A stretch of 48,451 bases of DNA. Origin: Alcanivorax sp. (GTDB lineage Bacteria > Pseudomonadota > Gammaproteobacteria > Pseudomonadales > Alcanivoracaceae). The stretch spans positions 1-48,451 of the forward strand of contig PNLU01000013.1 of the NCBI GenBank assembly GCA_013823245.1, given 5' to 3'. Below the pieces are notes generated by a model that saw nothing but the letters and a program-made list of their open reading frames with translations, was not told where the DNA came from and made no database searches. Every line of letters starts with the position of its first letter. Position 1 is the stretch's first letter. The position numbers and the translations under genes are program-made. Positions 20,401 to 28,047 of the stretch are shown here, one piece after another.

Positions 20401-20901
20401 TATGAAGACGTGTCTAATGGTCGCCAGGTGCGGGGTGTAACGACCGATCCGCGCCCCGATAACAAGAAGGGCTGGTATCTGGACCTGGTGCCGCCTTCTG
20501 GCCAGCGCCAGGGGGAGCGGATCGTGGTGCGACCGGTATTACGCGGCAACGCGGTGGTATTTTCCACGCTGATTCCCTCGGATATTCCTTGCGACACTGG
20601 CGGGACCAGCTGGCTTATGGCGCTGGATATCGATAATGGCACTGCCGTGATGGATGGTTTCTTCGATATCAATGATGATGGTGTGATCAACGAGGACGAT
20701 TTCATCATGGTGGATGGCCAGCTAATTCCCGTAGCGGGCCTTGGTTCTGAATCCGGCATTCTGACCCGGGCTAACTTCCTGAGCGGTTCTGAGGGGATGG
20801 ACGTGGGTTACTTGTCAGATTCGACCGGCAATACCCAGCGCGTACGTGTTCGTGGGAACGCCTTCAACCTCGGGCGTCAGTCCTGGCGACAGATCAGGTA
20901 A
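17455..20901 (+). CDS. pilY1: Type IV pilus tip adhesin / assembly factor PilY1
   Basis: A 1148-residue secreted protein. A Sec signal ends near AGA33. A von Willebrand A-like region follows, with a DTSES metal-site motif (58-62). The C-terminal half is the PilY1 beta-propeller; [26 protein letters not shown] (from ~693) and [17 protein letters not shown] are family hallmarks. [12 protein letters not shown] at about 1071-1082 is an EF-hand-type calcium loop. PilY1 caps the minor-pilin complex and affects retraction, adhesion and surface sensing (known in Pseudomonas). GGGAGG 7 bases before ATG 17455 decides the start over ATG 17428. Confidence 0.95.
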   Translation: [1148 protein letters not shown]

Positions 20902-20914
20902 ACGGGAGTAGATA

Positions 20915-21298
20915 ATGAAAGGTTTTACCTTGCTGGAGCTGATGATCGTGGTGGCCCTGATTGCGATCATCGCAGCAATCGGCTTTCCCTCATATCAGAA
21001 TCAGGTTGAAAGAGGGCGAGTTTCTGAGGCTCGCACGGCGCTTGTTGAAGCCGCTACGAGCATGGAGCGTTGTTACACGGCGCGGGGTAGTTATGTGGGG
21101 TGCACGCCGAGACCGCAGGAGTCGGCGTCCGGCTTCTACGCGATCGCTGTTCGTGGTGCGGCCGCCAATACCTACGAGTTGGTTGCCACCCGGCAGGTTC
21201 AGACGGGAAGTAACAAATGCGGCCGCTTGGTCGTCAACGCGGCTGGCACTCGCACGGTGGAGAGCGCGAGCTGGTCCGTCGATCAATGTTGGCGTTGA
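20915..21298 (+). CDS. pilE: Type IV minor pilin PilE
   Basis: A 127-residue minor pilin with a very short leader: MKG|FTLLELMIVVALIAIIAAIGFPSYQNQV. The body has the paired Cys of the family (MERCYTARGSYVGC and NKCG...VDQCW), likely disulfides. It starts 13 bases after pilY1, so no pilY2 gene fits between. Its size, place and SEARTALVEAATSMERCY motif fit PilE rather than the major pilin PilA. Confidence 0.9.
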   Translation: MKGFTLLELMIVVALIAIIAAIGFPSYQNQVERGRVSEARTALVEAATSMERCYTARGSYVGCTPRPQESASGFYAIAVRGAAANTYELVATRQVQTGSNKCGRLVVNAAGTRTVESASWSVDQCWR

Positions 21299-21383
21299 CG
21301 GGTTTGTAAGCCCGGGCGGACAGGTATCGTCATGCCTCTCTTACGGCATGCAGTGGATTCGGCGCACCTGGGGACCTGATTGG

Positions 21384-21405
21384 ATGTGCTCCTATAGGAG
21401 AACAT
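21384..21405. promoter_or_regulatory. 22-bp dyad upstream of fimT, possible operator
   Basis: ATGT-G-CTCCTATAGGAG-A-ACAT: ten of eleven base pairs of the dyad match, with the central 12 bases perfectly palindromic. There is no loop, so it looks like a protein-binding site rather than a hairpin. It ends 19 bases before the fimT start. A separate small hairpin, CATGCC / GGCATG (21331-21350), precedes it in the same 126-base gap. No good -35/-10 pair was found. Confidence 0.45.
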
Positions 21406-21424
21406 ATCCGGCAGGAGCCATCCG

Positions 21425-21985
21425 GTGCGCTATTTCCATGAAGGCCGTACCCTCATCGAGCTGATACCCATCGTTTTTCTGTTGTGCCTCCTGGGCGGAA
21501 TGGCCCTGCCTGCCTTGTCAGGCTGGTCTGCGCGACATGCCGTGTTGTCGGCGAGTCATCTCCTGCATGGCCACCTCCATCTTGCACGGCACCAGGCGCT
21601 TGTCACGGGCACTTCCACGGTGGTGTGCCCCTTGTCGACCGACGTATGTGATGGTGAGGCCGGTGACTGGGGGATGGGCTGGATTGTCTTCCATGATCCT
21701 GACGTCCACCAGCAGTGCACGCCTGATAGCGCCTATGAATTCTGCCTGGAGCATGGCGGACGAATTCTCGCCATGCAGCCTGCCCTGGCATCCGTTTCCG
21801 TGGTGGCGAATCGTAACGTGTCCCGTCGCGTGCGTTTCAATCCGCAAGGAATGAGTTACGGCTATACAGGCCGGTTTGCCTTCTGTCATCCTGCGGCAAC
21901 CGAGCGAGTGCTCGGCCTGGTGGTGCCGCAAACCGGTCGTATCAGAACGGCTCTCCCGCAGGAGTTGCTTGAATGCGATCATTGA
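21425..21985 (+). CDS. fimT: GspH/FimT-family pseudopilin with GRxR motif (FimT)
   Basis: A 186-residue pilin-like protein starting at GTG 21425, with AGGAG 7 bases upstream. The prepilin-like site is HEG|RTLIELIPIVFLLCLLGGMALPALSG: Glu at +5 is kept, but +1 is Arg instead of Phe. The body is of GspH type (ARHQALVTGTSTVVCP, GDWGMGWIVFHDPD) and Cys-rich. GRIR at 171-174 matches the GRxR motif by which FimT of Legionella and relatives binds DNA in natural transformation (established for those species). It stands apart from fimU, after pilE and before thiO. Confidence 0.82.
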   Translation: MRYFHEGRTLIELIPIVFLLCLLGGMALPALSGWSARHAVLSASHLLHGHLHLARHQALVTGTSTVVCPLSTDVCDGEAGDWGMGWIVFHDPDVHQQCTPDSAYEFCLEHGGRILAMQPALASVSVVANRNVSRRVRFNPQGMSYGYTGRFAFCHPAATERVLGLVVPQTGRIRTALPQELLECDH

Positions 21986-22028
21986 ACAAGACAGGTATTA
22001 TCCGTGCTCCCATGGCAAGGTAAGCAAC

Positions 22029-23102
22029 ATGACACGTGAGGCGGATGTCGCCATTGTCGGCGGCGGCGTAGTCGGGCAGCTGCTGGCTCTGGCCCTTTCA
22101 GACAGGGGACGCACTGTGCTGCTGCTGGATGCGGGGCCTGCTTGCCCTCCGGCGTCCTGGGCTGGTGGTGGGATTTTGTCTGCACTGTTTCCGTGGCGTT
22201 ACCCTGATCCCCTGACTGCCCTGACGCTGGATGCATGCACGCGTTACCAGGTGCTTGCGCGGCGGATTCTGGCCGTTGAAGGACCGGATCCGGAAATTCT
22301 CACCTGCGGGATGCATGTTGAGGCGGGTGACGAAATGGCAGCGGCGCTATCGTGGGCCGAGCGCTATGCTATCAGTGCTGAGCCTGCGTCTGACTCGCCC
22401 CTGGGGGCAGAGGGAGTTGTCAGTTTTCCCACCATTGCGGCAATCCGTAACCCTCGTTTGCTGAAAGGGCTGGCTACTCTTCTGGCTGCTGAGCATGTCG
22501 CTGTGCAGCGCCCCGTCACGGTAGTTGGGATGGACGCCGTGGCAGGGCGTTGGCGTCTGGAAACGTCGGCAGGAGTGGTAGTTGCGCAGCAGGTCGCGCT
22601 TTCGGCCGGGGCCTGGTCCGCAGGATTGCTCGCGAGCCGTGGGCTTCAGATGCCACTGATGCCAGTGAAAGGAGAAATGCTGTTATATGGGCCGCAGGTG
22701 CCAGCCCCTCCGCATATCCTGCTGGCGAGGGAGGGCTACGTGATTCCGCGGGCCGATGGGCACATGCTGGTGGGTTCCACCGTGCAGCCCGGACTGATGG
22801 ATCACCGTTTGACAGATGAGGCCGGGCGTTTCCTGGAAAACGTGGCGGCGCGGTTGTGGCCGCCGTTGGTGGGTCAAATCCCGTTGGCTCAGTGGGCGGG
22901 TATCCGGCCGGGAAGTTCGCGCAGTTGGCCGATCATGGGTGAATTGCCGGGCGGACCGGGCCTGTTTGTTGCCACCGGCCACTACCGCAATGGCCTGGTC
23001 AGCGCCCCCGCCAGTGCCGAATTGCTGGCTGATCTTATGTGTGGTCGAACACCAAGCCTGGACCCGGAACCTTATTCGGTTTCGTCATCGTCACCGCCCT
23101 GA
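22029..23102 (+). CDS. thiO: Glycine oxidase ThiO-like FAD-dependent oxidoreductase
   Basis: A 357-residue DAO-family flavoenzyme. The FAD Rossmann motif ADVAIVGGGVVGQLLALAL is at 5-23, followed by ASWAGGGILSALFPWRYP, typical of ThiO, and near the end GIRPGSSRSWPIMGE and GHYRNGLVSAPASAELLADL. ThiO oxidises glycine to iminoacetate for the thiazole of thiamin. AAGG lies 8 bases before ATG 22029. Other thiamin genes are absent here, so the substrate is inferred from similarity. Its last 31 bases overlap pilR, coded on the other strand. Confidence 0.88.
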   Translation: MTREADVAIVGGGVVGQLLALALSDRGRTVLLLDAGPACPPASWAGGGILSALFPWRYPDPLTALTLDACTRYQVLARRILAVEGPDPEILTCGMHVEAGDEMAAALSWAERYAISAEPASDSPLGAEGVVSFPTIAAIRNPRLLKGLATLLAAEHVAVQRPVTVVGMDAVAGRWRLETSAGVVVAQQVALSAGAWSAGLLASRGLQMPLMPVKGEMLLYGPQVPAPPHILLAREGYVIPRADGHMLVGSTVQPGLMDHRLTDEAGRFLENVAARLWPPLVGQIPLAQWAGIRPGSSRSWPIMGELPGGPGLFVATGHYRNGLVSAPASAELLADLMCGRTPSLDPEPYSVSSSSPP

Positions 23103-24463
23103 TCCAGCCCGAGCTTTTTCAGCCGGTAGCGCAGCGAGCGGAACGTCATGCCCAGTTTTTTTGCTGCCGCCGTGCGGTTCCAGAGGGTGGCGTCCAGCGC
23201 GCGCAGTATCTCGCGCTTCTCGATTTCCTGCAGATAATCTTCCAGCGGCTGATTGGCCGGGCGTGAACGCTCCGCTGCCGGTGCTGCGGCAGCGGCGCCA
23301 CCTTCGTCGCTGCCGTCCGGAATGTCTCGCAATTGAAGGTGCCGCGCCTGGATCACTGTGCCGTCGGCCAGTGTCAGGGCGCGCTCCAGAATATTTTCCA
23401 GCTCCCGCACGTTACCGGGGAACGCATACTGCGTCAGCGCCTCGCGGGCTTCGCGATCCAGCGACGGCATATCAATCTGCCACTGCTGACACAAGCGGTT
23501 CAGAATGTGCTCCACCAGTATCGCAATGTCCTCGCGCCGTTCACGCAACGGCGGCACGTGGGCCTCGATCACGTTCAGGCGATAATAGAGATCCTGGCGA
23601 AACCGTCCCTGCACGACCTCTTCAGCCAGATCCTTGTGCGTGGCGCAGAGAATGCGCAGGTTGACCTGAAATTCTCGTGGCTCCCCCACGGGTCGCACGC
23701 TTTTTTCCTGAATGGCGCGCAACAGTTTGACCTGCATGTGCAGGGGAAGATCGGCCACCTCATCCAGAAACAGGGTGCCGCCGTCGGCCTCCCGGAACAG
23801 CCCCTTGCGATCTTCGAAGGCGCCGGTGAAGCTGCCCTTGCGATGGCCGAAGAATTCGCTCTCCATCAGTTCCGAGGGGATGGCACCGCAGTTAACGGCT
23901 ATAAAGGGCTTTTCCCGGCGCGGCCCCAGGGTATGAATCAGGCGGGCAACACGTTCCTTGCCCGAACCGGATTCGCCGCTGATGTAGATTGGCGCCTGGC
24001 TGCGTGCCAGCTTGGTGATTTGCTGGCGCAACTGTTCCATGGCGGGGGCATTGCCCACCAGTTGATCGGACACCGGCGTATCCGGGCTGCGATCGCGGAT
24101 GCCCAGGCCGTCATCCACCAACTGGCGCAAGCGGTCCAGGGAAACGGGCTTGGCGATGAAATCGAAGGCGCCTTCCTTCATCGCCAGGGTGGCGGTCTCC
24201 ATGTTCCCGTAGGCGGTGATCATGGCCACTGGCAGGTCGGGGTATTGCTGGTTGATCAGCCTGACCAGTTCGATACCGTCACCATCCGGCAGGTTCATGT
24301 CGGTGAGGCACAGGTCGAAGGTGTTGTTCTCCAGTGCGGAGCGCGCCTCGCTTACCGAGCCGACCGCCAGCGCGTCGAGCTTCATTCGCCCAAGGGTGAT
24401 GACCAGCAGTTCGCGCAGATCCGCTTCGTCGTCGATCACCAGAATACGTCGTTGTTCTGTCAT
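23072..24463 (-). CDS. pilR: Sigma-54-dependent response regulator PilR
   Basis: A 463-residue NtrC-type activator. The receiver domain has Asp10-Asp11 and the phosphorylation site Asp55 (LCLTDMNLPDGDG); the AAA+ domain has Walker A GESGSGKE (163-170), GSFTGA (210-215, the sigma-54 contact loop, with Ser for the usual Ala) and GGTLFLDEVADLP; the C-terminal Fis-type HTH is TAAAKKLGMTFRSLRYRLKKLG. In Pseudomonas PilR drives pilA from a sigma-54 promoter; no pilA is in this window. Its ATG directly abuts the pilS stop. Confidence 0.95.
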   Translation of the reverse strand: MTEQRRILVIDDEADLRELLVITLGRMKLDALAVGSVSEARSALENNTFDLCLTDMNLPDGDGIELVRLINQQYPDLPVAMITAYGNMETATLAMKEGAFDFIAKPVSLDRLRQLVDDGLGIRDRSPDTPVSDQLVGNAPAMEQLRQQITKLARSQAPIYISGESGSGKERVARLIHTLGPRREKPFIAVNCGAIPSELMESEFFGHRKGSFTGAFEDRKGLFREADGGTLFLDEVADLPLHMQVKLLRAIQEKSVRPVGEPREFQVNLRILCATHKDLAEEVVQGRFRQDLYYRLNVIEAHVPPLRERREDIAILVEHILNRLCQQWQIDMPSLDREAREALTQYAFPGNVRELENILERALTLADGTVIQARHLQLRDIPDGSDEGGAAAAAPAAERSRPANQPLEDYLQEIEKREILRALDATLWNRTAAAKKLGMTFRSLRYRLKKLGLDQGGDDDETE

Positions 24464-26044
24464 TTACTGAAATACCCGATCCGGATGCGCAAAGGTTATC
24501 ACAAAGCTGGCGCCCGGCTCCGCCGGCTCGTGGTCAAGACGTGCCTGATTGTTTTCGCACAGTTCGCGGCACAGAAACAAGCCAAGTCCTGTTCCATCTC
24601 GTGAAGTCGTGAAAAACGGCTCAAAAAGCTTGTCCAGGGCATCCTCGGAGACCCCTGGCCCGTGGTCGCGCACACGCACCCAGGGCAGACCGCTCTGGCC
24701 ATGTCGTCCGGCGCTCACTTCGATCGGCCCCGGGCCACCGTGGCGCTGGGCATTGGTCAGCAGGTTATCGAGCACCTGATCAAGCTGTCGCGCATCGAAT
24801 CGCACACGTGGAAGGTCTGTCGGGATATCGATCCGGAGCAGTGCCGGGTCATGGCCACTCTCGCGCCAGCGATTGAGGCATCCGGCGAGCACCTCGCTCA
24901 GGTCCAGGCGTGCCACCTGGCTGCTTTGCCGCCGTGACAGGCCGAGAATATCGGTGATGATGCTGTTCACCCGGCTGACATGCTTCTGAATGATGCCCAG
25001 CAGTTTGCGGTCCTCTTCCTGCTGGATGCCCTCTTCCAGCAACTGGGCAGCATGGTTGATGGCGCTGAGGGGGTTGCGGATCTCATGGGCGATGGTGGCT
25101 GACATGCGGCCCAATGATGCCAGCTTCAGCTGCTGCACTTCCTGCATCAGGCGAGCACGGTCTTCCAGAAAAACGATGTTGTAAACCGGACCATCTTCGA
25201 CACCGCTGTCCAGCGGCGCAAAGCGTGCATCCAGATCCGGTCGCTCCCGGTTGCCTGGCAGGGGCGCCTGGGGCTGATCCGGTGTGGCTTCCCACTCGCG
25301 GAAGTGCGCGGCCAGTGCCGCCGGCAAGAGCTGGCCCTGACGGGCGTCAGGGAAAAACTCCAGCGCCGAACGATTGCACAGCTCGATGTGTTGGGTATCA
25401 CTGAACACCAGAATGCCGGTGCGCATCCGCTCCACCACTTGCTGGTTCAGCGATTGCAGGCGGCGAATGGCATCATGCTGGGTGCGCGCCAGTTGCTCGC
25501 TGCGCGCCAGACGCTGGGCGACCTGGTGGGTAATCAGTGCCACCGCAAAAAACGCCAGCCCCAGGGTGCCTGCTTCAGTCACCTGAAAGGGGTTGCTGGC
25601 ACTGGTGTACAGCGCGAAGTACACCTGCTCGAACATGACCGCAAAGGTGGCGAGAGCCGCCGTCATCAAACCCAGCCGCCCGGGCAGGATGATGCTGGCC
25701 GCAGCTACCGTCACCAGTAGCAGTACTGTCAGGCTGCTTTCAATGCCGCCGCTGGCATGGATCATCAGTGTCAGCATCACCACATCGCTGATCACCGGAA
25801 TAACAGGGGTCAGCCTGCGGCCCCGGTAGAGGGGCGCCTTCATGACCACAGACAGCAGTGTCAGGGCAACATAGGCGCCAGCGCTGTACAGGAACAGGGT
25901 CGGGTTGTGCTGGCCCACGAGCGGCGGTTCACCCGCCAGATAGAGCGCCAGCAATAGCAGGGCCAGCAGCACCCGGTAGCCGGTATAGACGCGAATCGGT
26001 GTCCACAGCTGGGTGTCCGGCAGCGGCCTGACGCCTTCAATCAC
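24464..26044 (-). CDS. pilS: Sensor histidine kinase PilS
   Basis: A 526-residue membrane sensor kinase. About six hydrophobic segments fill residues 20-190, then a PAS-like region (RMRTGILVFSDTQHIELCN), the H-box SATIAHEIRNPLSAINHAAQLL, N-box DNLLTNAQRHG and G boxes RDHGPGV and DGTGLGLFLCRELCE. Partner of PilR. The start chosen is GTG 26044, which overlaps the stop of the upstream PP0621-type gene, with GGAG 8 bases ahead; this gives a length close to Pseudomonas PilS (~530). The frame is open further upstream, but into the neighbouring gene. Confidence 0.93.
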   Translation of the reverse strand: MIEGVRPLPDTQLWTPIRVYTGYRVLLALLLLALYLAGEPPLVGQHNPTLFLYSAGAYVALTLLSVVMKAPLYRGRRLTPVIPVISDVVMLTLMIHASGGIESSLTVLLLVTVAAASIILPGRLGLMTAALATFAVMFEQVYFALYTSASNPFQVTEAGTLGLAFFAVALITHQVAQRLARSEQLARTQHDAIRRLQSLNQQVVERMRTGILVFSDTQHIELCNRSALEFFPDARQGQLLPAALAAHFREWEATPDQPQAPLPGNRERPDLDARFAPLDSGVEDGPVYNIVFLEDRARLMQEVQQLKLASLGRMSATIAHEIRNPLSAINHAAQLLEEGIQQEEDRKLLGIIQKHVSRVNSIITDILGLSRRQSSQVARLDLSEVLAGCLNRWRESGHDPALLRIDIPTDLPRVRFDARQLDQVLDNLLTNAQRHGGPGPIEVSAGRHGQSGLPWVRVRDHGPGVSEDALDKLFEPFFTTSRDGTGLGLFLCRELCENNQARLDHEPAEPGASFVITFAHPDRVFQ

Positions 26045-26267
26045 CGTGTTGCTCCAGCCAGGCCTCGCGGTGTGCGGACGAACAGAAGTGGACGTCCTTG
26101 TGCGGCAGTGCCAGATGCTCGGGCACATGCACACCGCAATGGGCGCAGCGCAGCATGCGTTGGGTATCCGGCGGGGTCGCGCTGCGCTGGCGTGAGGTCA
26201 CGCTCTTGATCAGGCGCCACACCACATAGATCAACAGTGCCAGCACCAGTACTCGTATCAATCCCAT
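26037..26267 (-). CDS. PP0621-family small membrane-anchored zinc-knuckle protein
   Basis: A 76-residue protein: one N-terminal transmembrane helix (GLIRVLVLALLIYVVWRLI), a short linker and a C-terminal knuckle, Cys41-x2-Cys44 (MLRCAHCGVHVPEHLAL) with Cys62-x3-His66 (VHFCSSAHREAWLEQH), likely metal-binding. It matches the PP0621 family, commonly found just ahead of pilS. AGGAAG before ATG 26267 fixes the start. Its stop overlaps the pilS GTG, so it is the first gene of a PP0621-pilS-pilR operon. Function unknown. Confidence 0.85.
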   Translation of the reverse strand: MGLIRVLVLALLIYVVWRLIKSVTSRQRSATPPDTQRMLRCAHCGVHVPEHLALPHKDVHFCSSAHREAWLEQHGD

Positions 26268-26421
26268 CTTGGCTTCCTGTGCCCGGGTTAAACAGACAGG
26301 CCCTAGATTCCACGGAACGGCAGCACACCGCAAGTGCGACGTGCCTGCGAGTGCCGCCGACCGCACTTGGCGGTACAATCCCGGGCACACACAGCAATGG
26401 CCATGCACCGAGGACGATGTC

Positions 26422-28047
26422 ATGCGCGTAGTAATTGCCCAGCGCAACATGCTGGTGGGCGACATAGAAGGCAACGCCGAGCGGATTCTGGCGGCCGCAG
26501 ACGAGGCCCGCCGCCTGCTGGGTGCTGAGCTGATATTGTTCCCGGAACTGGCCCTGACCGGCTACCCTCCGGAAGACCTGTTGCTGCGACCCAGCCTGAA
26601 CACCCGGATCAACGATGCCCTGGCGCAGATTGGTGCGGGCACCCAGGTGCCGCTGGTCCTGGGCTACCCCGGTGTGCGCAACGGCGTCCGCTATAACGTC
26701 GCCGGGCTGATCCTCCCCGGCGAGGCAAAGCCGACCGTGGAATACTTCAAGCAGTGCCTGCCCAACTACCGCGTATTCGATGAAAAGCGCTACTTCCAGA
26801 GCGGAGACCGGCCCGGTGTGTTCGAACTCGGGGGGATACATTTTGCGCTGTCGGTGTGTGAAGACATCTGGCACCCGCAACCGGCCGCCGCTGCCCGCGA
26901 GGCCGGGGCGGAGATCGTGCTCAACATCAATGCATCGCCCTTCCGCGCCGACAAGCACGCGGAGCGTCTGGCCGAGGTGGGCGATCGCGCCCGGGATACG
27001 AGCCTGCCGGTGATCTACTGCAACATGGTGGGCGGGCAAGACGAGCTGGTGTTCGATGGCGGCTCCTTTGCGGTGGCCGCAGGCGGCCAGCGGGTGGTGC
27101 AGGGCGGTTTCTTCGCTGAAGCGCTCATTCCCGTGGATGTGCGCCGGGAAGACAGCGGCCTGGTGCTGGAAGGCGAGCAACTGCCGGAGCCGGATGAGGA
27201 AGAGCGTATCTATCGTGCCCTGGTGCTGGCGGTGCGTGATTACGTGGACAAGAACGGTTTTCGCGGCGCGTTGCTGGGTCTTTCCGGCGGCATCGATTCG
27301 GCCCTGACGCTGGCCATTGCCGTGGACGCACTGGGTGCTGATCGGGTGGAGGCGGTGATGATGCCGTTCCACTACACCTCGGACATGAGCCGCGAAGACG
27401 CCGCCGAGCAGGCCAATACCCTGGGCGTGGGCTACCGGGTGCTGCCCATCGAGGGCATGTACGACCAGTTCATGGCTGTGCTGGCGGACAGCTTCGCCGG
27501 GCGTGACGCCGATACCACGGAAGAGAACCTGCAGGCGCGCATTCGCGGCGTGTTGCTGATGGCGTTGTCCAACAAGATCGGTTACGTGGTATTGCCCACC
27601 GGCAACAAGAGCGAGATGGCGGTCGGCTACTGCACCCTGTACGGCGACATGGTCGGCGGCTTCAGCGTGCTCAAGGATGTCTCCAAGACTTGGGTCTACC
27701 GGTTGGCCGAGTACCGCAACCGCAAGGCCGGGCAGGACATCATCCCGCGCCGGGTGATCGAGCGCCCGCCCTCGGCCGAACTGGCCCCGGGGCAGGTGGA
27801 TCAGGATAGCCTGCCGGATTACGACGTGCTCGACCAGATTCTGGAATTGTATGTGGAGCAGGATCGCAGCGCCGAAGCGACGATTCGCGCGGGTTACGAC
27901 CGCGACGACGTCTACCGCGTGGTGCGGATGGTGGATCGCAACGAGTACAAGCGCCGCCAGGCAGCGGTGGGGCCGCGTGTTACGCGGCGAGCCTTCGGCA
28001 AGGACCGTCGTTACCCGATCACCAACGGCTGGCGACCGGGCGATTGA
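26422..28047 (+). CDS. nadE: Glutamine-dependent NAD+ synthetase
   Basis: A 541-residue two-domain enzyme. The N-terminal nitrilase-type glutaminase has the triad Glu42 (FPELALTGYPPEDL), Lys110 (EYFKQCLPNY) and Cys146 (LSVCEDIW); the C-terminal ATP-pyrophosphatase domain has LSGGIDS at 287-293. It amidates NaAD to NAD+, using ammonia channelled from glutamine. GAGG 8 bases before ATG 26422 decides the start. A TACAAT at 26374-26379 could be its -10, but no good -35 matches. Converges with bamD, 15 bases apart. Confidence 0.96.
   Translation: MRVVIAQRNMLVGDIEGNAERILAAADEARRLLGAELILFPELALTGYPPEDLLLRPSLNTRINDALAQIGAGTQVPLVLGYPGVRNGVRYNVAGLILPGEAKPTVEYFKQCLPNYRVFDEKRYFQSGDRPGVFELGGIHFALSVCEDIWHPQPAAAAREAGAEIVLNINASPFRADKHAERLAEVGDRARDTSLPVIYCNMVGGQDELVFDGGSFAVAAGGQRVVQGGFFAEALIPVDVRREDSGLVLEGEQLPEPDEEERIYRALVLAVRDYVDKNGFRGALLGLSGGIDSALTLAIAVDALGADRVEAVMMPFHYTSDMSREDAAEQANTLGVGYRVLPIEGMYDQFMAVLADSFAGRDADTTEENLQARIRGVLLMALSNKIGYVVLPTGNKSEMAVGYCTLYGDMVGGFSVLKDVSKTWVYRLAEYRNRKAGQDIIPRRVIERPPSAELAPGQVDQDSLPDYDVLDQILELYVEQDRSAEATIRAGYDRDDVYRVVRMVDRNEYKRRQAAVGPRVTRRAFGKDRRYPITNGWRPGD

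Noticed and set aside
21331-21350. CATGCC / GGCATG hairpin after pilE as a terminator
   Set aside because: A 6-bp stem with an 8-base loop and no T-run; too weak to call a terminator.
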